DNA of 61,236 bases, taken from NCBI RefSeq assembly GCF_005869875.1, contig NZ_VAWG01000019.1:1-61236 (forward strand), written 5' to 3'. The translations under genes were made by a program, and so were the position numbers. The notes below the pieces were generated by a model that was given only the letters and a program-made list of their open reading frames with translations, searched no databases and was not told where the DNA came from. This stretch comes from Paenibacillus pinistramenti (GTDB lineage: Bacteria > Bacillota > Bacilli > Paenibacillales > Paenibacillaceae). Positions 1 through 8,726 of this stretch are shown piece after piece; positions within the stretch are counted from its first letter, which is position 1, and each line of letters opens with the position of its first letter.

Positions 1-123
1 CCCCCTCAAGATGAGATTTCCCAATTAGTAAGACCCCTTGAAGACGACGAGGTAGATAGGCTGGAGGTGGAAGTGCAGCAATGCATGGAGCTGACCAGTA
101 CTAATCGGTCGAGGGCTTATCCA
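1..123 (+). rRNA. 23S ribosomal RNA, 3' end (partial)
   Basis: The first ~120 bases match the conserved 3' end of bacterial 23S rRNA, including the ACCAGTACTAATCGGTCGAGG stretch near positions 93-113. The gene begins upstream of the window. The 3' boundary is set by comparison with the usual end of the molecule and may be off by a few bases. Confidence 0.95.
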
Positions 124-323
124 AAAATACCCCAAAAAGTGACGCGTGGCTTTGAAGGTAATTCCGATTACTTTTCGGGGGCCCCGGGAAACCAATTAGG
201 GGGCTAATTCGAAAATATTGTTTCGTATCCAGTTTTCAGGTGATCAAACATCTGAATCTGTTTTGGAAGGTTGGTTATTTTCCTGAAGGTTTTCAGGGAG
301 TAATACGACCGGAAAAAACCTGT
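124..323 (+). other. 23S-5S internal transcribed spacer
   Basis: About 200 bases separate 23S from 5S. They hold GC-rich inverted stretches (for example around 166-206) that probably fold into RNase processing stems. No tRNA gene is present. Confidence 0.6.
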
Positions 324-439
324 TTGGTGGCGATGGCGGAGGGGTTCCACACGTACCCATCCCGAACACGACCGTTAAGCCCTCCAGCGCCGATGGTACT
401 TGGACCGCAGGGTCCTGGGAGAGTAGGAAGCCGCCAAGC
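324..439 (+). rRNA. rrf: 5S ribosomal RNA
   Basis: The 116-base stretch starts TTTGGTGGCGATGGCGGAGG, contains the CCGAACACG loop region, and ends with GTAGGAAGCCGCCAAGC. The ends pair as the 5S helix I (TTGGTGGCG with CGCCAAG). It is the last gene of the rRNA operon that enters the window from the left. Confidence 0.95.
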
Positions 440-443
440 GAAG

Positions 444-480
444 AACCACTGCCGATTAACGGCGGTGGTTTTTATTTTTT
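444..480 (+). terminator. rRNA operon terminator
   Basis: ACCACTGCCG and CGGCGGTGGT form a 10-bp stem with one G-T wobble, followed by a T-rich tract. It ends the rRNA operon directly after 5S. Confidence 0.9.
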
Positions 481-681
481 TATCATAAGTGGACTCAATA
501 GTAGTAATTATTAAAAAAAGCCCATTCTATGGAATGTAACCGTTTTGTTACTCCTGTTATTGCTTCAAAATATATAATTAAATAGGAACTTTGACGGGGT
601 TGACTGGCGCGAAATAGAGCGTTGTACCTCTTTTTTTGTTAGGGAGGGCATAGATTCAATTCGGTGAGGAGGAGAAATATC

Positions 682-1110
682 ATGAATAAGAAAATAAAAT
701 GGTATTTGTTCTGCTTGCTGTGTATATTGCTCTTCACTTTGTCAGCGGGCTGCAATACGGCAGATAACTCTTGGAAGGTATATGAAGGCTCGGCGGTCGA
801 TAAGACTTTTCCGGTACCTAAGGCGGCGAGTAAAGCTGAATCAGCTTTAAAAAGCTCCAAAATGGAGTATGTCCGCTATTCTGTACCCGGATTGAAAGAG
901 GACAGCAAGCTTCCAACCGCATATGAGGAAGAAATTGAGGCTTGGGGCTGGACGGAAAATAAAGAGGAACAGGCTGGTTCCACCCGGGTTTTTACCAGAA
1001 ATCATCAGACGATTCAGTTATCCTTGCAGAAAAATGCATTCATCCTATACATCCCTAAAACGAATGATACGTTGGCAAGTGAATTAAACAAGACGATTAT
1101 TGATCCTTGA
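682..1110 (+). CDS. Predicted lipoprotein of unknown function
   Basis: This 142-residue protein starts with a short basic stretch and a hydrophobic segment that ends in the lipobox LSAGC (Cys24), so it should be exported and anchored to the outer face of the membrane. The ATG at 682 is chosen because AGGAGG lies 8 bases upstream; a GTG at 664 overlaps that ribosome binding site. The mature part is hydrophilic, with no motif I recognise and a mixed alpha/beta look. It stands alone between the rRNA terminator and a convergent gene, sharing a two-way terminator with it. Real gene: likely. Function: unknown. Confidence 0.8.
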   Translation: MNKKIKWYLFCLLCILLFTLSAGCNTADNSWKVYEGSAVDKTFPVPKAASKAESALKSSKMEYVRYSVPGLKEDSKLPTAYEEEIEAWGWTENKEEQAGSTRVFTRNHQTIQLSLQKNAFILYIPKTNDTLASELNKTIIDP

Positions 1111-1128
1111 GGAGAAAATCGTAAAAAT

Positions 1129-1169
1129 AAACCTGCTCGCTGCAGAAGCGAAAGCAGGTTTATTTTTTT
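1129..1169 (+). terminator. Terminator, probably bidirectional
   Basis: AAACCTGCT pairs with AGCAGGTTT across a small loop and is followed by seven Ts on the + strand. A-rich sequence on the other side lets it serve the convergent minus-strand gene as well. Confidence 0.85.
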
Positions 1170-1214
1170 GGCGTGCTGTGATTAGGGGTTAAGCATGGCC
1201 CAGACATCTCTATT

Positions 1215-1739
1215 TTATTGAATATAGTAGGAGAGCTCCTGGTCAGTAAACTTGAGCATTCCATCCTTACGCTGTCTAAGGAGGACGGCGAAGGAATAGA
1301 CTCTGGGCAGCAGGAGCCAGAAATGCCAGAAGAACAAGGCAAAGATTAAACTGGGCGGAGACCAGGGGATTAATATGGCGATGACGGCAAAGCCGATCCA
1401 GGCATAGTGCAGATGGGCTTTTTTAAAGGTAAGATATCCTATGTATTGATCGGGTATATAGCCGAACCAGGGGAGACGCCAGGAAAAGTGCCAGCGAGGC
1501 CGTGAAGAACGGCTGACGATCATGATGACGGAACGGCAGATCACAAACTGTACCCATAAAGCTATAGGTGCTGCCGCAATAAAGGCAAAGAGGCTCAGCG
1601 GACCCCAGAATATTATTTCGGCAACCAGGCAGATTACCGGGATAACCATCAGACTTAGCTTGAAGGCTTTTGGAAATATGGACCGCTTCAGCAGGCGGTA
1701 TTGGTAAAAGGTCGCTTTAGCATTTTGGTCAAGACTCAT
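1215..1739 (-). CDS. Multi-pass membrane protein of unknown function
   Basis: The protein has about 174 residues and four strongly hydrophobic segments (roughly residues 25-65 in two passes and 105-145 in two passes), separated by a basic, Trp-rich loop. No enzyme motif is visible. The start is uncertain: GGAGG at 1753-1757 is 1 base from an ATG at 1751, 4 bases from a TTG at 1748 and 13 bases from the ATG at 1739. I took 1739, the first ATG not masked by the ribosome binding site. It is one of only three minus-strand genes in the window and converges on the lipoprotein gene. Function unknown. Confidence 0.7.
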   Translation of the reverse strand: MSLDQNAKATFYQYRLLKRSIFPKAFKLSLMVIPVICLVAEIIFWGPLSLFAFIAAAPIALWVQFVICRSVIMIVSRSSRPRWHFSWRLPWFGYIPDQYIGYLTFKKAHLHYAWIGFAVIAILIPWSPPSLIFALFFWHFWLLLPRVYSFAVLLRQRKDGMLKFTDQELSYYIQ

Positions 1740-1885
1740 ACTGGGCAACATTCCTCCTTAAATGACAAGTGAAGCATACCTGCTTAATATATCGGTCTAA
1801 ATCCGGCGTTTGTTAAGCGCTTAAAGGCAAGACACCATGGCCGGGCATTTGGCATAGAATAAAGAGTCAAAAGGCTAGCAGACTT

Positions 1886-1915
1886 GTATAAATAGATAGA
1901 TTCTGTGGCATACTG
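1886..1915 (+). promoter_or_regulatory. Sigma-F-type promoter of csfB
   Basis: GTATA (1886-1890), a 15-base spacer and TGGCATACTG (1906-1915) fit the known sigma-F pattern GYWTA-N15-GGNNANAHTR except for the first base of the -10. In B. subtilis csfB is transcribed in the forespore by sigma-F, so the match and the family knowledge agree. Transcription would start about 20 bases before the ATG. Confidence 0.65.
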
Positions 1916-1944
1916 ATAGTAAAAGCGATAAGGTGGGATCGCAG

Positions 1945-2196
1945 ATGTCCGATTTTTCCGAATATAAAGAACCGTTTGAAATGGGCATGAACGAGACTGC
2001 AGGTGAAGCTCCGGCTGGAGCAGAGGCGGATACGTGCATCATTTGCGGGGAGATAAAAAATCAGGGAATCAAAATTGTCTCAGAATTCATTTGCGAGGAT
2101 TGTGAGGCTGAAATGGTGCATACGGATGTGAAAGAGGATAAGTATGACTTCTTTGTTCATCAAATGAAGCAGATCTGGGTGCAGTTAAATGCGTAA
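1945..2196 (+). CDS. csfB: Anti-sigma-G factor Gin (CsfB)
   Basis: Small zinc-finger protein of 83 residues that in B. subtilis (called Gin or CsfB) binds and holds back sigma-G in the forespore, and also sigma-E, until engulfment is complete. The signature is a four-cysteine knuckle, CIICGE near residue 32 followed by CEDCEAE near residue 52. The N-terminal 28 residues are acidic and variable. The ATG at 1945 has AAGGTGG 8 bases upstream; the GTG at 1933 lies inside that site. It is the first gene of the conserved csfB-yaaO-tmk-darA block. Confidence 0.88.
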   Translation: MSDFSEYKEPFEMGMNETAGEAPAGAEADTCIICGEIKNQGIKIVSEFICEDCEAEMVHTDVKEDKYDFFVHQMKQIWVQLNA

Positions 2197-2209
2197 GGAA
2201 AGGTAATGG

Positions 2210-2238
2210 GGGCCGGCAGAAGCTGCGGGCTCTTTTGT
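2210..2238 (+). terminator. Terminator after csfB
   Basis: GGCCGGCAG pairs with CTGCGGGCT with one mismatch, followed by CTTTTG and a second T-rich stretch. It separates csfB from the housekeeping operon that follows. Confidence 0.65.
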
Positions 2239-2305
2239 ATTTTGGCGTATACTTCGGCTTTTTAATCTTTTAAAATGGAAGAATAATAACCGGGTAGAGG
2301 TTTGA

Positions 2306-3901
2306 TTGGAAGTGATTGCGGTGAGGAATCAAGAGCGTGAAAGAGGTAAAGCACCGCTGTGGGAAGCGCTGCTGCGCTATGAAAGAGAAGCGGATGTTTC
2401 TTTTCATGTTCCGGGGCACAAGAACGGTGCGATGTACAAGCATTCAAGCAGCGGCCTGCTGCGGAATGTGCTGAAAATAGATGCGACGGAAATTACCGGC
2501 CTGGATGATCTTCATCATCCGGAGGGAGTTATCGAAGAGGCGCAGAGACAGGCGGCCTCTTTCTTTGGTGCGGAGGAGACGTTCTTCCTGGTTGGAGGAA
2601 GTACGTCGGGCAATCTGGGCCTGATCCTGACGGCATGCTGCCAGCCAGGGGATATTCTGCTTGTGCAGCGCAACGTGCACAAGTCGGTGCTGCACGGCTT
2701 GATGCTGGCCCATGCACAAGCCGTTTTTCTGGCGCCGGAGGTGGACGGCGCCAGCGGTCTTGCAGTCATGCCGTCGGCTGAGACGGTGGGTGAAGCCCTG
2801 CGCCGGTATCCCGGCGCGAAGGGCGTGCTGGTCACCCACCCGAACTACTACGGCATGGGGGCTCCGCTGGCGCAGCTGGCGGAGCTGTGTCATGCGGCCG
2901 GAGTGCCGCTGCTCGTGGACGAAGCCCACGGAGCGCATTACGGCCTGGCCGCAGAGCTGCCGCAGAGCGCGCTGGCTCAGGGCGCGGACGGAGTCGTGCA
3001 GTCCACGCACAAGATGCTGGGCGCCATGACGATGGGCGCCATGCTGCATGTGCAGGGACCGCTGCTGGACCGTCCGCTGCTTCGCCAGCGGCTCGCCATG
3101 GTGCAGAGCTCCAGCCCGTCTTATCCGATCATGGCTTCGCTTGATCTATGCAGGAGCTGGCTGGAGCAGGAGGGCCCGGCTGCCTTGGCAGAGAGCCTGG
3201 CAGCCGCCCAGCAGCTGCGCAGAGGGATACAGCAGCTGCGCAGATTTAAGATTGTGCAGCCGGAGGTTCACTTCTTGCAGGATGGTGGTAATAGTAAGAG
3301 AGGAAGCAATTCATATCCTGCCTATACAGCTCAGGATCCGTTCAAGGTGGTTTTGTATGATGCCTGCCAGGAATGGAGCGGATACGAGCTGCAGGAGCGG
3401 CTGGAACGCCGTAAATGTGTTCCGGAAATGAGCGATGAGCGGTACACCGTTCTGGCGCTTGGGCCAGGCACAACACTGGACGATGTTAACCATTTGCTGG
3501 GTGTTCTGCATACACTGGAAGCAGAGCTGGGTAACAGCCCTGATCAGCCTCCTGAAGCCACTCATCCATTACTTTCCACGTGGAACAATAGGATAGGAGA
3601 GGCGGTTTCAGAGCCGGTTGCTTTCCATTTGACTCCTCCGGCTGAGAAGACAACCGAGCCTATAGCCTTGGAGCAGAGCGCGGGGAGAATGGCCGCCGAG
3701 ATGGTAATCCCTTATCCGCCGGGAATCCCGCTCTTATATCCGGGGGAAACGGTCTCGCCTGAGACGGCCGCCCGGCTTATTGCATTAAGAGAGGGCGGAT
3801 CCCGCTTCCAAGGCGCGAAGGATCCAAGCTTGCAGCAGATTCAGGTATATAGCAGCGGAAATAGCAGAAACGAAGACAGCAAACCGGAGGAGAAGCAATG
3901 A
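2306..3901 (+). CDS. yaaO: Orn/Lys/Arg decarboxylase family protein (YaaO-like)
   Basis: PLP-dependent fold-type I enzyme of the Orn/Lys/Arg decarboxylase major-domain family, 531 residues. Visible signatures are the substrate-entry motif FHVPGHKNG near residue 33, GGSTSGN near 98, DEAHGAHYG near 206 and the PLP-binding lysine in STHKML (Lys236). The smaller C-terminal domain follows. The exact substrate (lysine, arginine or ornithine) cannot be read from sequence. TTG at 2306 is used with AGAGG upstream; GTG codons at 2312 and 2321 are alternatives. The end overlaps tmk by 4 bases, so the two are translationally coupled. Codons 110-320 are much richer in GC than the surrounding genes. Confidence 0.88.
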   Translation: MEVIAVRNQERERGKAPLWEALLRYEREADVSFHVPGHKNGAMYKHSSSGLLRNVLKIDATEITGLDDLHHPEGVIEEAQRQAASFFGAEETFFLVGGSTSGNLGLILTACCQPGDILLVQRNVHKSVLHGLMLAHAQAVFLAPEVDGASGLAVMPSAETVGEALRRYPGAKGVLVTHPNYYGMGAPLAQLAELCHAAGVPLLVDEAHGAHYGLAAELPQSALAQGADGVVQSTHKMLGAMTMGAMLHVQGPLLDRPLLRQRLAMVQSSSPSYPIMASLDLCRSWLEQEGPAALAESLAAAQQLRRGIQQLRRFKIVQPEVHFLQDGGNSKRGSNSYPAYTAQDPFKVVLYDACQEWSGYELQERLERRKCVPEMSDERYTVLALGPGTTLDDVNHLLGVLHTLEAELGNSPDQPPEATHPLLSTWNNRIGEAVSEPVAFHLTPPAEKTTEPIALEQSAGRMAAEMVIPYPPGIPLLYPGETVSPETAARLIALREGGSRFQGAKDPSLQQIQVYSSGNSRNEDSKPEEKQ

Positions 3902-4536
3902 GCAATTCGAAGCGAAAAGGGCTATTTATTACACTGGAGGGGGGAGAGGGCTCAGGCAAAACAACGATGCTGCAGCACCTGGCTGGTCTGCTGGAGCAGG
4001 AAGGATTGCCTTATCTGGTGACCCGTGAACCCGGGGGAATTAGGATCGCGGAGGGAATCCGGGAACTCCTGCTGCACCCGGATCATACGGAAATGGACAT
4101 CCGGACAGAGGCCCTGCTGTATGCGGCGGCGCGCCGTCAGCATCTGGTTGAGAAGGTAGAACCGGCGCTTGAGCAGGGAATGGTCGTTTTGTGTGACCGC
4201 TTTATTGACAGCAGCCTTGCCTACCAGGGATATGCCAGAGGGATCGGCATTGCCGAGGTGCTGTCTATAAATTCTTTTGCTACAGAGGGCAGATTCCCAG
4301 ATCATACTTACTATCTGGACGTTAAACCGGAGGTGGGGCTGGCCCGCATTTCAGCTGGAAAAGGGCGCGAGGTCAACCGTCTTGACCTGGAAGAGCTCCA
4401 TTTTCACCAGCGGGTCAGAGAAGGGTATCAGAAGGTAGCAGCTATGTATGCTGAGAGAATTACCGTAGTGGATGCCTCAGCCTCCCCCGAGCAGGTAGCA
4501 GAAGGCTTGAAAAAGCATTTAAGGGCCATTTTGTAG
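3898..4536 (+). CDS. tmk: Thymidylate kinase
   Basis: Phosphorylates dTMP to dTDP with ATP, an essential step of dTTP supply. The 212-residue length is normal. The P-loop GGEGSGKTT sits at residues 15-23, the TREPGG dTMP-binding motif near 42, DRFIDSS near 99 and a basic lid segment near 150. The ATG overlaps the yaaO stop (ATGA). It stands beside darA, yaaR and holB, as in other Bacillales, making this a replication-related operon. Confidence 0.97.
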   Translation: MSNSKRKGLFITLEGGEGSGKTTMLQHLAGLLEQEGLPYLVTREPGGIRIAEGIRELLLHPDHTEMDIRTEALLYAAARRQHLVEKVEPALEQGMVVLCDRFIDSSLAYQGYARGIGIAEVLSINSFATEGRFPDHTYYLDVKPEVGLARISAGKGREVNRLDLEELHFHQRVREGYQKVAAMYAERITVVDASASPEQVAEGLKKHLRAIL

Positions 4537-4555
4537 GATTTTCGCTTAAATTTAT

Positions 4556-4584
4556 CAAATAAATAAAGAAATATGCGTTATAAT
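4556..4584 (+). promoter_or_regulatory. Possible sigma-A promoter of darA
   Basis: A perfect TATAAT at 4579-4584 lies about 40 bases before the darA start. The -35 region at the correct spacing (CAAATA) is poor, so the element may be weak or depend on an activator. Confidence 0.4.
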
Positions 4585-4586
4585 AG

Positions 4587-4952
<366 letters not shown>

Positions 4953-5087
4953 TCAGAATAGATTTCAAATCTTTAAGTTTCAAGTAATAGAGTTTGACGG
5001 CAGGCGGCGGTTACGGTGATTCGGATGAGTCATGTAGCCGTTTCTGCATGTAAAAAAATATACAGTGAGAGATAGGCGGTAGGTCAG

Positions 5088-5531
5088 GTGAAAATCGAGC
5101 CAGGGTATAGACCGTTGACAAGCAGCAGAGGTTCGTCTGAAGGAGCAGCCAAGCAAATTGCATCCAAGAGCTTCTCGGATGTTATGCAGCAGCAAGGCGA
5201 GCAGAAGTCCCAGGAGGAATTGAACAGAAGGCTCCAGGAGATTCAGCTTCAAGGGGACCGGCTTGCCCGTTCTATGACGGTACGTGAGCTGAAGGCCTAC
5301 CGGATGATGGTCAAACGTTTCCTGGAGGATACGGTCCGGCGCGGTGTAGGCATGAAGGAGACAAAGGGCTGGGACCGCCGGGGACGCGGCAAGCGGTACA
5401 AGCTGCTTGATGAGATCGACGCAAGTTTGCTGGGCATGGGCGAGGAGCTCCTTGACAGTGAGCAGGGGCGTTTGGAGCTTCTGCAGAAGATTGGGGAAAT
5501 CCGGGGTCTGCTTATCAATTTATCCTTCTAA
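5088..5531 (+). CDS. yaaR: YaaR family protein (DUF327)
   Basis: Soluble, charged 147-residue protein whose length and C-terminal ending (LLxKIGEIRGLLINLSF) fit the YaaR/DUF327 family. The central region, about residues 45-95, is rich in Lys, Arg and Glu and should be helical; KAYRMMVKRFLED near residue 67 is its best conserved part. The function is unknown. It always lies between darA and holB in Bacillales. The GTG at 5088 is the only sensible start; the ribosome binding site (AGGTCAG) is weak. Confidence 0.85.
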   Translation: MKIEPGYRPLTSSRGSSEGAAKQIASKSFSDVMQQQGEQKSQEELNRRLQEIQLQGDRLARSMTVRELKAYRMMVKRFLEDTVRRGVGMKETKGWDRRGRGKRYKLLDEIDASLLGMGEELLDSEQGRLELLQKIGEIRGLLINLSF

Positions 5532-5547
5532 ATAAAAGCTTTGATAT

Positions 5548-5595
5548 AAGTTTCTATAAAAGTTTCTTTAAAAATAAGTTTCTAAAAAAGTTTCT
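5548..5595 (+). repeat. Four copies of AAGTTTCT in the yaaR-holB gap
   Basis: The octamer AAGTTTCT occurs at 5548, 5560, 5576 and 5588, spaced 12, 16 and 12 bases apart in an A/T-rich 76-base gap. It may be a slippage product or a set of binding sites; the sequence alone does not decide. Confidence 0.75.
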
Positions 5596-5616
5596 ACAGT
5601 AGAAAGTGTGATTCCA

Positions 5617-6609
5617 ATGCTATTTAAAGACATTGCGGGCCAGGACGGCGCGAAGAAGCTGCTGCAAAACGGCTTGCGGCACAACCGGATATCGCACGCA
5701 TATCTCTTTAATGGGCCTCCGGGAAGCGGCCAGATGGAAATGGCACTTGCTTTCGTACAGGCCTTGTTTTGCACAAATGGAACAGAGGAGGCCTGCGGAG
5801 TCTGTCTGGAATGCCGCAAGCTGATGCATGGCAATCATCCTGATCTGCAGATTGTAAGTCCTGATGGCGCGAATATCAAAATCGACCAAATCCGCGATTT
5901 GCAGCGAATCTTCTCTTACCGCTCCGAGAGCGGAAATCCGAAGGCTTATATCATTGACCAGGCGGAGAAAATGAACACGCAGGCCGCGAACAGCCTGCTC
6001 AAATTTCTGGAGGAGCCGCCGGTGCCTGCTGTCGCCATCTTGCTGTCCAGCAACGGCAGAGCCCTGCTGCCGACCATTCAGTCCAGAGCCCAGTGGGTCC
6101 CTTTTACGGCGCTTGACCCGATGCTGATGCTGCAGAAATTAAGCGATGAAGGGGTCCCGGAGGCCATTGCCCGCACGGCGGTGCATTTGGCAGCGGGATT
6201 GGCTGCATGCCGTGAATTGGCAGGTCAGAATTGGTTTGCAGAAATTAGAAACGTAATGTTACAATTAGGGAAGGAATCCGCAGGCAGAGGCGGATCTCCT
6301 TTGATTACCGCTCAGCAGAGCGTGTTTAAAGCCGGTTTGGGTGACCACCTGGACATGATCTTTGATCTGTTCCATCTCTGGTTCAAGGATATGATTCAGG
6401 CACAGGCGAACAGACACGATCGTATCGTTTTTATAGATGAATGGGAGTTTATCTCCAAGACAGCCGGAACCCGCAGCGCCGGAGCCTGGGTTTCCTGTAT
6501 GGCTTATGCGGCGGAATCCAAGAAGAAGCTCCGGTACAATATGAATGGCCAGCTTTGCTTAGAGCAATTTTTATTGAATATAGGACAAGCCGTTCCGGCC
6601 TGGAATTGA
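5617..6609 (+). CDS. holB: DNA polymerase III subunit delta'
   Basis: Clamp-loader subunit that helps load the beta sliding clamp onto DNA. The 330 residues show the AAA+ start (FKDIAGQDGAKKLLQ), a P-loop-like GPPGSGQMEMA near residue 31, the zinc module built from CTNGTEEACGVCLECRKLMHG near 50-75, and LLKFLEEPP near 128. The P-loop carries Gln where lysine would bind phosphate, in line with delta' being a non-hydrolysing subunit. The ATG at 5617 has GAAAGTG 8 bases upstream; GTG 5608 is an alternative. It is followed by ricT and yabA, as in B. subtilis. Confidence 0.93.
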   Translation: MLFKDIAGQDGAKKLLQNGLRHNRISHAYLFNGPPGSGQMEMALAFVQALFCTNGTEEACGVCLECRKLMHGNHPDLQIVSPDGANIKIDQIRDLQRIFSYRSESGNPKAYIIDQAEKMNTQAANSLLKFLEEPPVPAVAILLSSNGRALLPTIQSRAQWVPFTALDPMLMLQKLSDEGVPEAIARTAVHLAAGLAACRELAGQNWFAEIRNVMLQLGKESAGRGGSPLITAQQSVFKAGLGDHLDMIFDLFHLWFKDMIQAQANRHDRIVFIDEWEFISKTAGTRSAGAWVSCMAYAAESKKKLRYNMNGQLCLEQFLLNIGQAVPAWN

Positions 6610-6709
6610 AGAGACAAGCTATCTCCCAGTAGTTGAAGGTTTAGGGAAGCGGGTGCTTTCCGTTAGTCTTACAGGAGCCATGTGCTGTTTGTTATAAGGG
6701 GGTTAGTTT

Positions 6710-7510
6710 TTGTACACGGTAATAGGTGTCCGTTTTAAGAAAGCGGGCAAAATTTATTATTTCGATCCGCTCGATTTTCCTGTAGAGAAAGACCATAGCG
6801 TTATTGTTGAAACGGCTCGCGGAGTCGAATACGGGAAAGTGGTGATCGGCAAGAAGGTTGTGGCCGAATCCGACGTCGTGCTGCCGCTGAAGAAGGTCAT
6901 CCGGATCGCTGATGAGACGGACAGTAATGTTGTGGAGGAGAACCGGCTTGCCGCCAAGAATGCCTTCACGACTTGTTTAAATAAAATTAAAGACCATGAT
7001 TTGAAAATGAAGCTGGTGGACGTGGAATACACGTTTGACCGCAACAAGGTTATTTTCTATTTCACGGCTGAGGGACGGGTTGATTTCCGGGAGCTGGTGA
7101 AAGATCTGGCAAGCATTTTCCGGACCCGGATCGAGCTTAGGCAAATCGGCGTCAGGGACGAAGCGAAAATGCTGGGAGGAATTGGTCCTTGCGGACGCAT
7201 TCTCTGCTGCTCCTCCTGGCTCGGGGACTTTGAACCGGTGTCGATCAAGATGGCGAAGGATCAAAGCTTGTCTCTGAACCCGACCAAAATTTCAGGTTTG
7301 TGCGGAAGACTGATGTGCTGCTTGAAGTTTGAGCATGATAATTATGAGAGCGTGAAGGAAGAACTGCCAAGCGTAGGCAAACTCGTGGTCACTTCAATGG
7401 GAGACGGCAAGGTGGTCGGACTCAATACCGGTTCCCGCACGGTTCATGTTCAGCTTTTTGAAATCGGCAAAGTCAAGGAACTTTCGCTCGATGACGTCGT
7501 CATCAAGTAA
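6710..7510 (+). CDS. ricT: RicT (YaaT), PSP1-domain subunit of the Ric complex
   Basis: The 266-residue protein has the PSP1 domain of the YaaT family. In B. subtilis RicA, RicF and RicT form an Fe-S-containing complex that promotes RNase Y-dependent mRNA maturation and is needed for sporulation, competence and biofilm formation. The conserved cysteine motifs are here: CGRILCCSSW near residue 162 and CGRLMCCLKFEH near 198. Translation starts at TTG 6710 with AAGGGGG about 8 bases upstream. It lies between holB and yabA in the conserved order. Confidence 0.93.
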   Translation: MYTVIGVRFKKAGKIYYFDPLDFPVEKDHSVIVETARGVEYGKVVIGKKVVAESDVVLPLKKVIRIADETDSNVVEENRLAAKNAFTTCLNKIKDHDLKMKLVDVEYTFDRNKVIFYFTAEGRVDFRELVKDLASIFRTRIELRQIGVRDEAKMLGGIGPCGRILCCSSWLGDFEPVSIKMAKDQSLSLNPTKISGLCGRLMCCLKFEHDNYESVKEELPSVGKLVVTSMGDGKVVGLNTGSRTVHVQLFEIGKVKELSLDDVVIK

Positions 7511-7541
7511 ATACCATAGAGACTGACTCTGGGGTGGGGAC

Positions 7542-7913
7542 TTGGAGAAAATAGATATTTTTGCACATTTACAGCAGATGGAATCGCAGATGGGTGAGGC
7601 TCAAACCGAGCTGGGCGCTCTCAAGCTTGAGGTCAAGAAGCTGCTGGAAGAGAATCAGCGGCTGACAACGGAGAACGAGCAGCTGCGCAAGGTGCTGAAG
7701 CGTGAAGCTGGAGAACCGGGCGAAGCTCCCGCAGCAGGCAAAAGGGCAAAATCCGCTGCAAGCGAAGAAGAGCCAAAGGCCGATGTTATCGGAGAAGGCC
7801 ATGATAATTTGGCCCGTCTTTATCATGAAGGTTTTCATATATGCAATGTGTATTACGGGCATTTAAGAACGGAAGGCGACTGCCTGTTCTGCTTGTCTTT
7901 TCTGAATAAATAA
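7542..7913 (+). CDS. yabA: Replication initiation control protein YabA
   Basis: Negative regulator of replication initiation that bridges DnaA and the DnaN clamp. The 123 residues divide into an N-terminal coiled coil (about residues 5-55, rich in Leu, Glu and Lys), a charged Ala-rich linker (60-85) and the C-terminal zinc domain with [12 protein letters not shown] and [10 protein letters not shown], whose His/Cys residues bind metal. The TTG start at 7542 is preceded by GGGGTGGGG. A strong terminator follows at once, ending the holB-ricT-yabA segment. Confidence 0.93.
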   Translation: MEKIDIFAHLQQMESQMGEAQTELGALKLEVKKLLEENQRLTTENEQLRKVLKREAGEPGEAPAAGKRAKSAASEEEPKADVIGEGHDNLARLYHEGFHICNVYYGHLRTEGDCLFCLSFLNK

Positions 7914-7917
7914 AGGG

Positions 7918-7945
7918 CCGTAGGTGAGAACCTACGGTTTTTTTT
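7918..7945 (+). terminator. Terminator after yabA
   Basis: CCGTAGGT and ACCTACGG form a perfect 8-bp stem with a GAGA tetraloop, followed by eight Ts. Confidence 0.93.
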
Positions 7946-7976
7946 AACATTTTAGAGGTGTAAGGGGAATGAGTTC

Positions 7977-8726
7977 GTGGTAAGGCTTAATGATAATGAG
8001 CGCATGGATGATCTGATGAACGCCGGCCTCAGGCTGATTCAAAGCGATGAAGTGTTCAGCTTCTCGATGGATGCGGTGCTGTTATCGAGGTTTGCCTCGC
8101 TGCCTCGGAAGGGCAGAATACTGGACATGTGCACCGGAAATGGCGTCATCCCTATTCTGCTGTCCCAGCGGACTGAGGGCCGGATAGAGGGGATTGAGAT
8201 TCAGGAGCGTCTAGCTGATATGGCCCGGCGCAGCGTCCAGTTGAACGGGCTGGAGGATCGAGTCCTTATACGGACCGGGGATTTGAGGGAGCTGGTGCAG
8301 GAGGTCGGCGCCAATGTTTATGATGCGATTACGGTTAATCCGCCTTACATGCCGCTGCAGTCCGGTGACCAGAAGCTGAATCAGCACCAGGCGATGGCGA
8401 GACATGAAATTCACGGCAGCCTGGAGGAAATTATCGCATCGGCCATGAGGCTGCTTCGCCCGGGCGGAAAATGTTTTATGGTACATAAACCCCAGCGTTT
8501 AGGAGAAATTCTGTCTCTGCTCAGACAATATAAGCTGGAGCCCAAGGTGCTCCGGTTTGTCCATCCCAAGCTGACGCAGGAGGCGAATATGGTTCTGATT
8601 GAAGCGCTGCGCGGAGGCAAACCGGATATCCGCCTGAAGCCGCCTTTAATTGTCTATGAACCGGATGGGCGTTATACGGACGAGCTTATGGAGATTTATT
8701 ATGGAAACAGTGGAGGAGAAGCATGA
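7977..8726 (+). CDS. yabB: tRNA1(Val) A37 N6-methyltransferase family protein (YabB/TrmN6-like)
   Basis: SAM-dependent methyltransferase of 249 residues. Motif I is LDMCTGNGVIPILL near residue 43, and motif IV is NPPYMP near 121, the NPPY signature of N6-adenine methylation. By family it should modify A37 of a tRNA, but the substrate is inferred. GTG 7977 is preceded by AAGGGG at longer than normal spacing. The stop overlaps the rsmI start by 4 bases. In B. subtilis a GIY-YIG gene (yazA) lies between them; it is absent here. Confidence 0.85.
   Translation: MVRLNDNERMDDLMNAGLRLIQSDEVFSFSMDAVLLSRFASLPRKGRILDMCTGNGVIPILLSQRTEGRIEGIEIQERLADMARRSVQLNGLEDRVLIRTGDLRELVQEVGANVYDAITVNPPYMPLQSGDQKLNQHQAMARHEIHGSLEEIIASAMRLLRPGGKCFMVHKPQRLGEILSLLRQYKLEPKVLRFVHPKLTQEANMVLIEALRGGKPDIRLKPPLIVYEPDGRYTDELMEIYYGNSGGEA

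Noticed and set aside
240..488. 82-codon frame across the 5S gene
   Set aside because: It is read through 5S rRNA and its terminator.
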